64,000 nucleotides of DNA, taken from an uncultured Gammaproteobacteria bacterium. Lineage in GTDB: Bacteria > Pseudomonadota > Gammaproteobacteria > PS1 > Pseudothioglobaceae. The notes under the pieces were generated by a model. It was not told the DNA's origin, ran no database searches, and saw only the letters and a program-made list of their open reading frames with translations. The stretch's first letter is position 1; each line of letters begins with the position of its first letter. The position numbers were made by a program, and so were the translations under genes. The stretch is taken from assembly GCA_902556205.1 (NCBI GenBank), contig CACDVH010000007.1:19106-83105 (forward strand), given 5' to 3'. Shown piece by piece: positions 45,583-56,696 of this stretch.

Positions 45583-46332
45583 TTAAGCTTGTTTTTTCTT
45601 GAGACGGTTTCTGTTTAGTCCAATAATGGTGATGACGGGGCCCGACAATAAATAAACAAAGAATCCTGTAAAGAGAATGATATTAGGCTTAGAAACTAAA
45701 ATAATAAGGCTCAGAATAACAATCAAAAGGAATCTAAATGATGCTTTTTTAGAATCAAATTCCTTAAAACTGTAATAACGAATATTGCTGACCATCAATA
45801 GACCACACAATATTGTAATTCCAGCTCCAAGATAGTAACCCAAAGAAATCACATCTGAATCAAAGGAGGCGAATGTCCAAATCTTTAGCCAAATCATACT
45901 GGCTATAACGCCTGCAGCTGCGGGAGAAGGAAGCCCTTGAAAATATCTCTTATCAGCAATACCAACCTGAGTATTAAATCTTGCAAGTCTGAGTGCTGCG
46001 CAGGCCAAATATACAAATGCTGCCAACCATCCAAGCCTTCCAAGTTCATACAAAGTCCACTGGTATACAAGAAGCGCTGGAGCCAGGCCAAATGATACTA
46101 AATCAGCCAGTGAGTCGTATTCAGCACCAAAAGCGCTCTGAGTATTTGTTAGGCGGGCTACCCGTCCATCGAGCGTATCCCAGAACATGGCAATTAAAAT
46201 GGAGATTGCAGCAATTGTGAAATCTCCATTAATAGAAGAAATAATTGAATAAAAACCGGCAAACATTCCAAACGTTGTAAGAACGCTTGGCAGCAGGTAT
46301 ATCCCTCTTTTGATTCGTATTTTCTCAGTCAT
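45583..46332 (-). CDS. pssA: CDP-diacylglycerol-serine O-phosphatidyltransferase
   Basis: 249 residues with six to eight hydrophobic segments and the CDP-alcohol phosphatidyltransferase motif DGRVAR...GAEYDSLAD (about 50-72). This is the membrane-type PssA, not the E. coli phospholipase-D-like enzyme. It makes phosphatidylserine, the precursor of phosphatidylethanolamine. Its place between ilvC and leuA is a known arrangement in proteobacteria. Confidence 0.93.
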   Translation of the reverse strand: MTEKIRIKRGIYLLPSVLTTFGMFAGFYSIISSINGDFTIAAISILIAMFWDTLDGRVARLTNTQSAFGAEYDSLADLVSFGLAPALLVYQWTLYELGRLGWLAAFVYLACAALRLARFNTQVGIADKRYFQGLPSPAAAGVIASMIWLKIWTFASFDSDVISLGYYLGAGITILCGLLMVSNIRYYSFKEFDSKKASFRFLLIVILSLIILVSKPNIILFTGFFVYLLSGPVITIIGLNRNRLKKKQA

Positions 46333-46369
46333 AACTTTTAAATATCAAAGCCGACCTGATCAGTATGAA

Positions 46370-47389
<1,020 letters not shown>

Positions 47390-47875
47390 TTAGATTAATT
47401 TTTTTCCTCTAGAAATCCCAGTGACTCCGGTTCTTGAGATTTCAATAATGTTTGATGGCTCTAATGCATCTAAAAACGCATTAATCTTCTTGGTCTTTCC
47501 AGAAACTTCAATGGTGTAAATCTTGTCTTTCACATCAACCACTTTACAACCAAAAATTTCCACTAGCTCTTTTAAGTCGACCCCCTCTTTTGAGGTTGAA
47601 GATATCTTAGCAAGCATTAGCTCTCTCTCGACATGGTCTTGACTAGTGAGGTCAGTCACTTTAACAACCTCGATTAACTTATTGAGCTGCTTGACAATTT
47701 GCTCTAGTACCCTCTCACTTCCTGAAGAAACGATAGTCATCCTTGATAGAGTAGGGTCGGTCGTTTGCGCAACGGTCAGTGATTCGATGTTGAAACCGCG
47801 CTGAGTAAAGAGTCCAGATACTCTTGAGAGCGCACCAGCCTCATCTTCTAATATAACTGAAATAATATGTCTCAT
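47390..47875 (-). CDS. ilvH: Acetolactate synthase small subunit
   Basis: 161 residues: an N-terminal ACT domain ('HIISVILEDEAGALSRVSGLFTQRGFNIESLTV', residues 3-75) and the C-terminal ACT-like domain ending 'ISRTGVTGISRGKK'. It activates the large subunit and confers valine feedback. It starts 3 nt after the ilvB stop. Confidence 0.96.
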   Translation of the reverse strand: MRHIISVILEDEAGALSRVSGLFTQRGFNIESLTVAQTTDPTLSRMTIVSSGSERVLEQIVKQLNKLIEVVKVTDLTSQDHVERELMLAKISSTSKEGVDLKELVEIFGCKVVDVKDKIYTIEVSGKTKKINAFLDALEPSNIIEISRTGVTGISRGKKLI

Positions 47876-47878
47876 AAA

Positions 47879-49612
47879 CTATACCGCGTTAAAGTCTGTT
47901 TCATCTTTAGATACCATCTCGTCTCTTCCGGCAAGGAGCATATCGCAGTGCGCTCCACCAGCAGGGATCATTGGAAATACATTTTCCGAAGGATCGGTAA
48001 TAATATCTAGAAAAACGGTTCGATCTTTCTGCTTAAAGGCTTCAACTAGAGCTGGCTTAAGATCTTCCTCTTTATCCACCTTTATTCCTAAATGACCATA
48101 ACTCTCAGCTAGTTTAACGAAGTCAGGCAAAGCATCCATGTAAGACATTGCGTAACGCTTTTCATAAAAAAATTCTTGCCACTGCCTTACCATTCCAAGA
48201 TAGCCATTATTAAGATTAATAATCTTCACTGGGGTTGCATATTGGAGCATGGTTGAAAGCTCTTGTAGCATCATTTGAATGCTTCCCTCGCCTGTGACGC
48301 AAGCTATGTCTTTTTCTGGCATTGCAAGTTTAGCGCCCATAGCGGCAGGAAGTCCGAAGCCCATAGTTCCAAGACCACCAGAATTAATCCATTGCCTTGG
48401 CTCATCGAAAAGATAATACTGCGCAGCCCACATTTGATGCTGCCCAACATCAGACGTTACAATAGCTTTACCTTCAGTCACCTCGTACAAAGCCTCGATG
48501 ACTGATTGCGGTTTGATAACGCCAGGTGATTTTTTATAGGCCAATGAATCGACTTTTCTCCACTCATCAATTTTCGACCACCATTTAGAAATATCAGCAA
48601 GCTCTTTATCTTTCATTTCAGATATAAGCGCCTTCAAAACTTGTGTTGTTTGTCCAACAATTGGTATATCGGCAACCACATTTTTAGAGATTTGGGATGG
48701 ATCAATATCAATATGAATAAACTTAGCTGAAGGACAAAATTTTGCTAGGTTACCTGTAATCCTGTCATCGAACCTAGCTCCAATTGCGACAACACAGTCA
48801 GATCCATGCATTGCCATATTCGCTTCGTAGGTACCATGCATACCAAGCATTCCTAATGATTGTTTATCTGTCATAGGGTATGCGCCAAGCCCCATGAGCG
48901 TTTGAGTGATTGGAAAGCCAAGCATACGAGTAAACTCTCTTAGCTCCTCAGATGCATTTCCAATGACACAGCCTCCGCCAGCATACAAGATTGGTTTTTT
49001 TGAATTTGCAATCAGTTCGGCTGCTTTACGAATTTGACGATTACTTGGTTTAGTAGTTGGCTTGTAAGAGCGTATCTCTATTGACTCAGGATATTCCTCT
49101 TTCTCCATTTTAGCAATGGTAATATCTTTGGGGATATCAATAACAACAGGACCCGGTCTTCCAGTAGTCGCAATATGAAAAGCTTTTTTGACAGTGATAG
49201 CAATATCCTTGATATCTCTTACAAGGAAATTATGCTTCACGCATGAGCGGGTGATGCCTGTTGCATCAACTTCTTGAAAAGCGTCCATACCAATGAGTGG
49301 AGAAGGAACTTGGCCTGAGATCACGACCATAGGTATTGAGTCCATATGAGCAGTAGCAATGCCTGTCACCGCATTAGTGATTCCTGGGCCTGAGGTAACC
49401 AAAACAACACCTGGTTTTCCATTGGCCCTCGCATACCCATCTGCACCATGAGCAGCGCCCTGTTCGTGACGAACCAAAACATGGGTAATTTTATCTTGTG
49501 CCTCTATCGCATCATAGATATGAAGGACAGCACCACCTGGATAACCAAAAACATGGTCAACACCCTCTTTCTGAAGGCAATCTACTAGAATTTCAGCGCC
49601 ATTCAATTCCAT
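47879..49612 (-). CDS. ilvB: Acetolactate synthase large subunit
   Basis: 577 residues of the thiamine diphosphate family: N-terminal 'VFGYPGGAVLHIYDA' with the catalytic Glu in 'VRHEQGAAHGADGYARA', a central FAD-binding domain, and the C-terminal thiamine/Mg motif 'GEGSIQMMLQEL..NLNNGYLGMV'. It forms acetolactate or acetohydroxybutyrate. A TATAAT box lies 30 nt upstream. It heads the ilvB-ilvH-ilvC-pssA unit. Confidence 0.97.
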   Translation of the reverse strand: MELNGAEILVDCLQKEGVDHVFGYPGGAVLHIYDAIEAQDKITHVLVRHEQGAAHGADGYARANGKPGVVLVTSGPGITNAVTGIATAHMDSIPMVVISGQVPSPLIGMDAFQEVDATGITRSCVKHNFLVRDIKDIAITVKKAFHIATTGRPGPVVIDIPKDITIAKMEKEEYPESIEIRSYKPTTKPSNRQIRKAAELIANSKKPILYAGGGCVIGNASEELREFTRMLGFPITQTLMGLGAYPMTDKQSLGMLGMHGTYEANMAMHGSDCVVAIGARFDDRITGNLAKFCPSAKFIHIDIDPSQISKNVVADIPIVGQTTQVLKALISEMKDKELADISKWWSKIDEWRKVDSLAYKKSPGVIKPQSVIEALYEVTEGKAIVTSDVGQHQMWAAQYYLFDEPRQWINSGGLGTMGFGLPAAMGAKLAMPEKDIACVTGEGSIQMMLQELSTMLQYATPVKIINLNNGYLGMVRQWQEFFYEKRYAMSYMDALPDFVKLAESYGHLGIKVDKEEDLKPALVEAFKQKDRTVFLDIITDPSENVFPMIPAGGAHCDMLLAGRDEMVSKDETDFNAV

Positions 49613-49641
49613 CGCTTAATACGGTAATTTAAAAGTTTTCG

Positions 49642-49647
49642 ATTATA
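49642..49647 (-). promoter_or_regulatory. -10 box upstream of ilvB
   Basis: Consensus TATAAT on the minus strand about 30 nt before the ilvB ATG. There is no room for a leader peptide, unlike leuA and argD. No clear -35 box. Confidence 0.4.
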
Positions 49648-49755
49648 CCCAAAGAATTTAAAGCTAAAACACTTCGTTGGATGCAAAATTTGCTTTAAAA
49701 ACAGGCCACAACAAGGTCAACCAATGTTAGTATATTTTAAACCTTAAAGCTTGAA

Positions 49756-50667
49756 TTACAGATCATTTTGCCAATCTTCAGAATAAAACTGTATTGGAGA
49801 GTCATTTTCCTCAAAAGTTTCGATACTGAACGCTTTTGGCTGAGATAGAATGGCTGATAAGAGTTGATCATTTAGCATATGGCCCGTCCTGAAGCCCTCA
49901 TAGTGCCCAATGACATTACCACCCAAAAGAAAAAGATCACCGACGATATCTAAAATTTTATGCTTTACAAATTCATTGTGATAGCGCATTCCATCCTCAT
50001 TTAAGATGTCATCATCGGACAGAGCAATTGCATTATCAATGCTCGCACCAAGTGCAAGGTTTTGTTTTTGAAGCATCTCGACATCTCTCTCGTAGCCAAA
50101 CGTTCTGGCTCGTGATATTTCTTTTAGATAGGATTGCTCAGAAAAATCAATGGTGAGCTTTTGTCCACTCTCCTTTATTTTTTTGTGTTCAAAATCAATT
50201 TCTAATGAAACTTTAAAGCCATTGTGAGGGGAGACTTGTGCCCATGATTCACCATTTTCGACTCTGATTTTATCTTTGATGACGATAAATCTTTTTGGGG
50301 CCTCCTGCTCTTCTATTCCAGCAGACTGAACCAAAAAAACGAATGGAGCAGAAGATCCATCCATGATAGGCACCTCAAATGAGTCCAGCTCTACTAGCAA
50401 ATTATCAACTCCAAGTGCCGAGAGGGCTGACATCAGATGCTCAATCGTTGAAACCTTAACGCCCTGGTTTTCAAGTCCAGTCGATAATACGACCTCGTTC
50501 ACAAAGGCACTATGAGCATGAACCTGTCTGCCACCAGCGTCCAGTCTTTTAAAAACAACGCCATGGTCAGCTTCAGCAGGTATTAACGTTAAGTTGACTA
50601 CTTTTCCGCTATGGATTCCGACACCACGAGCCCTGACTGTTTTCCTAATTGTTCTTTGTTTAACCAT
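49756..50667 (-). CDS. lpxC: UDP-3-O-acyl-N-acetylglucosamine deacetylase
   Basis: 303 residues. The start '[25 protein letters not shown]' is typical, one zinc His lies in '[18 protein letters not shown]', and the others in '[15 protein letters not shown]'; the general-acid His is in '[14 protein letters not shown]'. It carries out the committed step of lipid A synthesis. It lies 3 nt after ftsA; ftsZ, the usual gene between them, is absent. Confidence 0.96.
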   Translation of the reverse strand: MVKQRTIRKTVRARGVGIHSGKVVNLTLIPAEADHGVVFKRLDAGGRQVHAHSAFVNEVVLSTGLENQGVKVSTIEHLMSALSALGVDNLLVELDSFEVPIMDGSSAPFVFLVQSAGIEEQEAPKRFIVIKDKIRVENGESWAQVSPHNGFKVSLEIDFEHKKIKESGQKLTIDFSEQSYLKEISRARTFGYERDVEMLQKQNLALGASIDNAIALSDDDILNEDGMRYHNEFVKHKILDIVGDLFLLGGNVIGHYEGFRTGHMLNDQLLSAILSQPKAFSIETFEENDSPIQFYSEDWQNDL

Positions 50668-50670
50668 AAT

Positions 50671-51891
50671 TCAGAAATTACCTACAAATGCCTTTTTTAA
50701 TTTACCCATCACACTCTTGCCTCCATTTGAGACAATAAATTTTGCTTTATTCAAATCACCCTCATGTAGTAAAAGACCTATACTTCCGGTATATCGATAG
50801 TCTGTGAGAATTGCTTCAAGACCTGAAATTCTTGATCTTTGAATTTTACCTAGCTTTACTCTCTTGGAAAAAAAATCCCGAACAAGTCCTTCAATCGAAC
50901 CAATCTCTGAGCCTCCGCCGCAAAGAACAAATCCAGATCTGATAATGGTATCTAAATTGCGATGTTTTAGCTCATTTTTGAGCTCTTCAAAAATCGCCCT
51001 GTAGGACTCCTCAATCACCTCGCTCAAATCTAGGCTTGAGAGTTGTCGCTCTTCTTTGTTATTTGCTTGGATGAAGTCAATAAATTTGTCATCGGACTGG
51101 GGTAGCGTCTTAGCAACTCCATAATTCTCTTTGAGCCTTTTTGCTTCTTCAAGAGAGGTGTCAAAAGCATATGCAATGGATTGCGTTACCTCGTCACCGC
51201 CCATCGCAATGATTCCACTTTGGATAATACCTTCTTCTCTGTAAACTGAATAGCTCGTCACTCCAGCACCAATATCAAGAAGACATACACCACTATTTTT
51301 ATCTTCTTGACTGAGCAATGCTTGAGATTTAGCAACTGAATTGAGAACAATTTTATCCACCTCAAGTTCACTCTGCTTGAGACAGTTTTCAACATTTCTC
51401 ACGCTCGAACTAGAGACAGTAATGATATGAACTTTAGACTCTAGAACTTGAGCTTCCATATCCATCGGGTCATCAACAACGACTGTTTCGTTGATTGTAA
51501 ACTTCTTTTTTATAATATGAAGTTTTTCTTTATTGGTTGGTGTTGAAATCGCCATTGCTGACTCGAGCACCGCATCTAAGTCTTCGGTGCTGACAAATTC
51601 ATTGACTGGAACCTTGCCCTTTCCATCAATACAGGTAAGGTGGGTGTCAGAAATATTAACGCGAAATAATGCTAGATCAATTCCAAAACTTTCTTCAGTT
51701 TTTTTGATGAGTTTTGAAATTTCTCTGGACAAAGAGTCAATCGAAAATATAGACCCTCTCCTGACTCCTCTTGAGGGGCAGACGTTATGTCCAATAATTC
51801 TTAGATGGTCATCGTCCTCTCTTTCAGCAACCAGCAAAGCAATCTTTTCAGTTCCAATATCGATGCTTGCTACAAAGTGGTTGCCTGCCAT
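50671..51891 (-). CDS. ftsA: Cell division protein FtsA
   Basis: 406 residues of the actin/ASKHA fold: 'FVASIDIGTEKIALLVAE' phosphate-1, the 1C subdomain, 'GVCLLDIGAGVTSYSVYREEGIIQSGIIAMGGDEVTQSIA' phosphate-2, and 'GFVLCGGGSEIGSIEGL'. The final 15 residues (KSVMGKLKKAFVGNF) form the amphipathic membrane-binding helix. FtsA tethers FtsZ to the membrane. Here the upstream gene is dusA and the downstream one lpxC; ftsQ, ddl and ftsZ are not adjacent. Confidence 0.95.
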   Translation of the reverse strand: MAGNHFVASIDIGTEKIALLVAEREDDDHLRIIGHNVCPSRGVRRGSIFSIDSLSREISKLIKKTEESFGIDLALFRVNISDTHLTCIDGKGKVPVNEFVSTEDLDAVLESAMAISTPTNKEKLHIIKKKFTINETVVVDDPMDMEAQVLESKVHIITVSSSSVRNVENCLKQSELEVDKIVLNSVAKSQALLSQEDKNSGVCLLDIGAGVTSYSVYREEGIIQSGIIAMGGDEVTQSIAYAFDTSLEEAKRLKENYGVAKTLPQSDDKFIDFIQANNKEERQLSSLDLSEVIEESYRAIFEELKNELKHRNLDTIIRSGFVLCGGGSEIGSIEGLVRDFFSKRVKLGKIQRSRISGLEAILTDYRYTGSIGLLLHEGDLNKAKFIVSNGGKSVMGKLKKAFVGNF

Positions 51892-51931
51892 AGTATTTTT
51901 TAAGAGGTTTTACAAAAATTTTACCAAACTA

Positions 51932-52909
51932 TTAAAAGCTTTTAATCTCAGTTGAACTATTTTTTTTAAAATCTAGCCAGTCATTGAGTTGATCTAGCTC
52001 TACAACCTTCCCACTTAACAACCTCCTAAAAAGTTTGGCATTTGCCTCACCATGATACAAGCCCAAAATATGCCTAGACATCGACCTAATTGGAACACCG
52101 AGTTTTGACTGTTCAGAAATATAAGACATGTACTGTCTGAGGATATGCTCTCTATCGAGTGTGCTTTCTTTACTTTTAAAAATCTCTACTTCTATCTGCT
52201 CGAGCAAAAATGGATTGTGATAGATTGATCTACCCAGCATGACCCCATCCACTTGATCTAAATGCCCTGCAATATCCTGACAGGTTTCAATACCACCATT
52301 AATGGTAAATTTTAACTTTGGGAAGTCTTTTTTTAACTTGTAGACCCATGGATAGTTTAGAGGAGGGATAGTTCGATTTTCTTTTGGACTTAGACCTGTT
52401 AGCCAAGCTTTGCGAGCATGAACGATAAAGTGCTGACATCCCTTTTGACTAATAAGACTGACAAAGTCTGATAACTGGTCATAACTCTCCATATCATCAA
52501 TCCCAATACGATGCTTAACTGTTATGGGAATGCCGCAACGTTCTATCATAGCTTCAACGCACTCTGCTACAAGTTTAGGCTCCTTCATTAAACAGGCTCC
52601 AAAACTTCCTGAGAGTACTCTATCAGATGGGCAGCCAACATTGATATTAACCTCTTCGTATCCCCAATCCTCTGCAATTATTGCGCACTCAGCCATTTCT
52701 TTAGGATCGCTTCCGCCCAGTTGAAGTACTAAAGGGTTCTCGCCATCATTGAAGTCTAAGAGTCGATTTTTATCACCTCGAAGAATTGCCTTTGTCGTGA
52801 TCATTTCAGAGTACAACTGAACATTTTTACTGATGAGTCGGTAAAAATATCGACAGTGTTTATCCGTCCAATCCATCATTGGCGCAACGGAGACAAGAGA
52901 GTGATTCAT
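51932..52909 (-). CDS. dusA: tRNA-dihydrouridine synthase A
   Basis: 325 residues. 'SVAPMMDWTDKHCRYFYRLI' at the start and catalytic Cys93 in 'NINVGCPSDRVLSGSFGACLM' are those of DusA, with 'HARKAWLTGLSPKENR' and 'TINGGIETCQDI' for FMN binding. It reduces U20/U20a in the tRNA D-loop. It overlaps pncC by 4 nt. Confidence 0.94.
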   Translation of the reverse strand: MNHSLVSVAPMMDWTDKHCRYFYRLISKNVQLYSEMITTKAILRGDKNRLLDFNDGENPLVLQLGGSDPKEMAECAIIAEDWGYEEVNINVGCPSDRVLSGSFGACLMKEPKLVAECVEAMIERCGIPITVKHRIGIDDMESYDQLSDFVSLISQKGCQHFIVHARKAWLTGLSPKENRTIPPLNYPWVYKLKKDFPKLKFTINGGIETCQDIAGHLDQVDGVMLGRSIYHNPFLLEQIEVEIFKSKESTLDREHILRQYMSYISEQSKLGVPIRSMSRHILGLYHGEANAKLFRRLLSGKVVELDQLNDWLDFKKNSSTEIKSF

Positions 52910-53379
52910 TCGATTTTTAATGTCAATTCGGTTAGAACAAAAGTAATACTCTCAGCTACAATTTCAGACCTAACTCCAGAGAAAAATTGAGTTGTCGTTG
53001 ACACACTTCCATTGACATAAAAACCAAAGCATACCATTCCAACGGGTTTTTCTGGAGTGCCTCCAGAGGGCCCAGCTATTCCAGTCACAGAAATAGCTAA
53101 ATCACTCTTAGAATTCTGACCAGCGCCTATTGCCATTTCATAGGCAACTTTTTCACTCACAGCTCCAAAGAGCTCAATGGATTGAGATTTGACGTTCAGC
53201 ATATTTATTTTGGACTCATTGCTATAAGTAATAAATCCACAATTAAAGTAGCTCGATGCTCCAGGAATTGATGTCAGTGAGCTTGATAACGAACCTCCAG
53301 TGCATGATTCCGCAACTGCAATCGTCATACTCTTTGAAATCAATAGCTCAGTTAATTTTTTAGCTTTTAGATAAGACAT
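52906..53379 (-). CDS. pncC: Nicotinamide-nucleotide amidohydrolase (CinA C-terminal type)
   Basis: 157 residues: 'MTIAVAESCTGGSLSSSLTSIPGASSYFNCGFITYSNESK' and 'ISVTGIAGPSGGTPEKPVGMV' are the CinA C-terminal domain signatures, including the catalytic Ser in ESCTGG. This stand-alone form converts NMN to nicotinate mononucleotide in NAD recycling. It overlaps pepN by one base and dusA by 4 nt. Confidence 0.93.
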   Translation of the reverse strand: MSYLKAKKLTELLISKSMTIAVAESCTGGSLSSSLTSIPGASSYFNCGFITYSNESKINMLNVKSQSIELFGAVSEKVAYEMAIGAGQNSKSDLAISVTGIAGPSGGTPEKPVGMVCFGFYVNGSVSTTTQFFSGVRSEIVAESITFVLTELTLKIE

Positions 53380-55892
53380 CAGTGCTTCCCTGAAATTGCA
53401 GATTGAACAATCTCAAAAACATCTTTTGAAATTTTATCTCTGTGAATGATTGATTTAAGCTGTATCTCTTGAAGCTCTGAGTATTTTGGAGTAAAGCGCC
53501 TCCAATGATTAAAAATACTAGCAAACCTTGCGGCAATTTGAGGATTCAAACCATCCAGCTCAACAATGACATCACTTAAGAGCTGATATCCCTCCTGGCA
53601 ATGAAATTGACTAGTGTTCTGACTAAAAGATCCGATAACAGAACGAACTCTGTTTGGATTCTTCATTGTGAATAACTCATGATCCATAAGACTCTTGACA
53701 TCATCAACAGATGATAAAGAGGATATACTTTGAGCACTGAACCATTTATCCATGACCTGAACATCAGAAAGATGCTCATTATAAAAACGATCAATCACTT
53801 CATCTCGGTATGAATTTTCGTTACTTAAAAGAGACTGAAATGCACCAAACTGATCGGTCATACAATCTGAATGAATAAATTGCTGATAGGCAATATCAGA
53901 CTCGCCAAGTTTTGTTAAATAAGCTAGGCACGTATTTTTAAGAGCACGCTCAGCAACTGATGCTGAAGAAAGATCAAATGACTTTTTAAAGTTTAACTCT
54001 TCATAGGTTTCCAAAAAAATATCTTTAAATTTTTTTCCTATTTCAAGGAGCGCATTATTTCTTTTGTTGTGAACGTCTTCAACGTCAATCTCAGCCACAT
54101 TCTGGTGAATAATTTGTTCTGAAGGTAGGCTTATCATCTCTGACAGAAGTGCAAAATCACCCTCTTCAGTCATAAGATTTTTAATCATGCCAAATATTTC
54201 TTTTTTAGAAACTTGCTCTGAACTAAGAATATACTCAAGCCATAGACTTTGAACGTTATCCCATCGATTAAAGGGGTCAGAATCATGTGACACCAAAAAA
54301 ATCTTTTCCTCAGATGTCAGGCTATTGTCGAACTTAATGGGAGCGGAAAAGCCTCTAAACCAAGAGGGAGTTGGCTTGCCAGAGACATTTTCAAAAGAAA
54401 TCGTCTTGATAAGCTCATCAATAACCACCATGCCTGATTTAATCTCGGATCCATCTTGCCCTAACAAGCCAAACTGATTAGGAATCATAAACGGAGTATT
54501 TTGATTTTTTTGAGTGAATGTTGCGCTGTAGACTTTTGTTTCTGAATCATATTCATCTTCCACAGCGACCTCAGGAGTTCCTGGCTTTGAGTACCATGGC
54601 ATAAAACTTTCAAAACTGATATTATTCGCATCAGCCATGCTTGAGACAAAATCATCAATTGTAACTGCATCACCATCGTGTCTATCAAAGTACAATTTCA
54701 TTCCTTTTTGAAAGCCATCTTCTCCAAGAATAGTATGAATCATGCGGATAACTTCAGCCCCCTTCTCGTAAACTGTGGTGGTGTAGAAGTTATCCATTGA
54801 AATATAAGATTCAGGTCTGACTGGATGAGACATTGGTCCAGAGTCCTCTGCAAACTGCCTGGTTTTTAGCTGAATGACATCTGAGATTCTTTGAATTGCT
54901 CTAGATCTCAAGTCTGAGGAAAACTCTTGATCTCTAAAGACTGTCAAGCCCTCCTTTAGGCTGAGTTGGAACCAGTCTCGACAGGTAACTCTGTTGCCAG
55001 TCCAATTATGAAAATACTCATGACCGATAATGGACTCAATTCTTACGAAACTTGAATCAGTTGACGTATCTTTATTCGCAAGGACACAATCCGAATTGAA
55101 TATATTAAGTCCCTTATTTTCCATTGCTCCCATATTGAAGTCATCAACAGCAACAATCATATAAATATCTAAATCATAGCTCAGATTAAATCGCTCCTCA
55201 TCCCACTTAAATGCCTTTTTTAGAGACTCCATTGCAAAAGCCGTTTTGTGCATATTATGAGGCTCTACATAAAGCCTTAAATCAACTCTTCTGCCAGCTG
55301 CGGTTATAAATTCATCCTGAAAGAAATCGAGCTTTCCTGCAACTAAAGCAAATAAATAGCAGGGCTTTGGGGCCGGGTCATGCCAGACTGAATACTCATT
55401 AGACTCCTCAATTAAATTACCATTACTTAATAGAACAGGGTATTGATCTCGATTGGCATTAATTGTGGTAGTAAAAACACTTAAGACATCAGGCCTATCC
55501 AGATAATAAGTGATTTGCCTAAAGCCCATAGCCTCGCATTGTGTGCAAAAATTTCCGCTAGACTGATAGAGACCATTCAAGTCTGTTTTGCTCTCTGGAT
55601 GAATCTTAACTTTGATCTCTAAAACAAAGTTATCAGGCGGGCTGAGTAAAAAAAGTCCATCATCTTTCAGTTCATAATTGGCATTTAATCCATCAATCTT
55701 GATTGATAAAAGCTCTAATGACTCGCCATTCAGAAACAAATCATCAACGGGCTTTGTTACCAGAGGGTTTTTATAAAAAACAATTCTAGAGCAAACAACT
55801 GTCCCTTCATCCCCTAGATTGAAGTCAAGCTCTGTAGTTTTAATCAAATGAGAGGATGGCTCATAGTCCTTTCTATAAATTGGTTGCGGCAT
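53379..55892 (-). CDS. pepN: Aminopeptidase N
   Basis: 837 residues, somewhat shorter than E. coli PepN (870). The M1 family motifs are 'GAMENKGLN' for substrate N-terminus binding and 'HEYFHNWTGN' with a downstream Glu in 'KEGLTVF' for zinc and catalysis. 'GFRQITYYLDRPDV' is typical of bacterial PepN. It removes N-terminal residues from peptides. Its start overlaps the uppP stop by one base. Confidence 0.95.
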   Translation of the reverse strand: MPQPIYRKDYEPSSHLIKTTELDFNLGDEGTVVCSRIVFYKNPLVTKPVDDLFLNGESLELLSIKIDGLNANYELKDDGLFLLSPPDNFVLEIKVKIHPESKTDLNGLYQSSGNFCTQCEAMGFRQITYYLDRPDVLSVFTTTINANRDQYPVLLSNGNLIEESNEYSVWHDPAPKPCYLFALVAGKLDFFQDEFITAAGRRVDLRLYVEPHNMHKTAFAMESLKKAFKWDEERFNLSYDLDIYMIVAVDDFNMGAMENKGLNIFNSDCVLANKDTSTDSSFVRIESIIGHEYFHNWTGNRVTCRDWFQLSLKEGLTVFRDQEFSSDLRSRAIQRISDVIQLKTRQFAEDSGPMSHPVRPESYISMDNFYTTTVYEKGAEVIRMIHTILGEDGFQKGMKLYFDRHDGDAVTIDDFVSSMADANNISFESFMPWYSKPGTPEVAVEDEYDSETKVYSATFTQKNQNTPFMIPNQFGLLGQDGSEIKSGMVVIDELIKTISFENVSGKPTPSWFRGFSAPIKFDNSLTSEEKIFLVSHDSDPFNRWDNVQSLWLEYILSSEQVSKKEIFGMIKNLMTEEGDFALLSEMISLPSEQIIHQNVAEIDVEDVHNKRNNALLEIGKKFKDIFLETYEELNFKKSFDLSSASVAERALKNTCLAYLTKLGESDIAYQQFIHSDCMTDQFGAFQSLLSNENSYRDEVIDRFYNEHLSDVQVMDKWFSAQSISSLSSVDDVKSLMDHELFTMKNPNRVRSVIGSFSQNTSQFHCQEGYQLLSDVIVELDGLNPQIAARFASIFNHWRRFTPKYSELQEIQLKSIIHRDKISKDVFEIVQSAISGKH

Positions 55893-56686
55893 TAAATTAG
55901 AAATAGTAGTGCTCCAAGAAAAATTCTATAAACAACAAAGGGTAAAAAGCCTATCCTCTCAACCAGCTTTATAAAAAATACAATTGTAAAATAAGACGTC
56001 AGAAATGCAATAGCAAATCCAAATAAAAGTAATATCCAGTCAACCTGCTGGGATTGATTAGAAAGCTCAAATAGTTTCATAATTGTCGCAAGTGTTATCA
56101 CTGGGATTGATAACAGAAAAGCAAATTTAATGGATAATTTTCTGGAAAGTCCAATCAGGAGTGCTGCAGTTATGGTGATGCCCGCTCGAGAAGTCCCAGG
56201 AATTAGCGCTAGAGCTTGAGCGCATCCAACAATAAGAATATCACTGCCGCCAATCACCTCACGATTGATACCTCGAACTCGATGAACTAAATCAGACAAG
56301 CCAAGGGCAAGTCCAAAGAAAATAGTTGCATAGGCCACAACCTCAAAACTCCTCAGATTCATTTCAACATAGTCATTAAAAAAAAGACCCGCCAAGCCAA
56401 CCGGAATTGTTCCCAGCAAAACGCCCCATGCTAAAACTGAATCACCCTGCATTTTTCTTGTCAAGATTGATGAGAAAAAATCTTGGGTGAGTAAAACAAT
56501 CGAAGCCCTGTAATAGATAATTACTGCGCAAAGAGAGGCGAAATGAAGAACAACATCAAAAGCCAGTCCTTGATCAGGCCAATCAAAAAACTTTGGAAAA
56601 ATCACCAGATGAGCAGAAGAGGAAACAGGTAAGAATTCTGTCAAACCTTGAATAAAGGCTAAGATGACTGTTTGAAAAATATCCAT
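55892..56686 (-). CDS. uppP: Undecaprenyl-diphosphate phosphatase
   Basis: 264 residues with about eight hydrophobic segments and the BacA motifs: 'GLTEFLPVSSSAHLVI' (about 15-30) and 'PGTSRAGITITAAL' (about 165-178), which carry the catalytic Glu, Ser and Arg. It recycles the lipid carrier for cell-wall synthesis. It is in a tight minus-strand run with pepN and the MidA-like gene. Confidence 0.95.
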   Translation of the reverse strand: MDIFQTVILAFIQGLTEFLPVSSSAHLVIFPKFFDWPDQGLAFDVVLHFASLCAVIIYYRASIVLLTQDFFSSILTRKMQGDSVLAWGVLLGTIPVGLAGLFFNDYVEMNLRSFEVVAYATIFFGLALGLSDLVHRVRGINREVIGGSDILIVGCAQALALIPGTSRAGITITAALLIGLSRKLSIKFAFLLSIPVITLATIMKLFELSNQSQQVDWILLLFGFAIAFLTSYFTIVFFIKLVERIGFLPFVVYRIFLGALLFLI

Positions 56687-56696
56687 AAAATTAATT

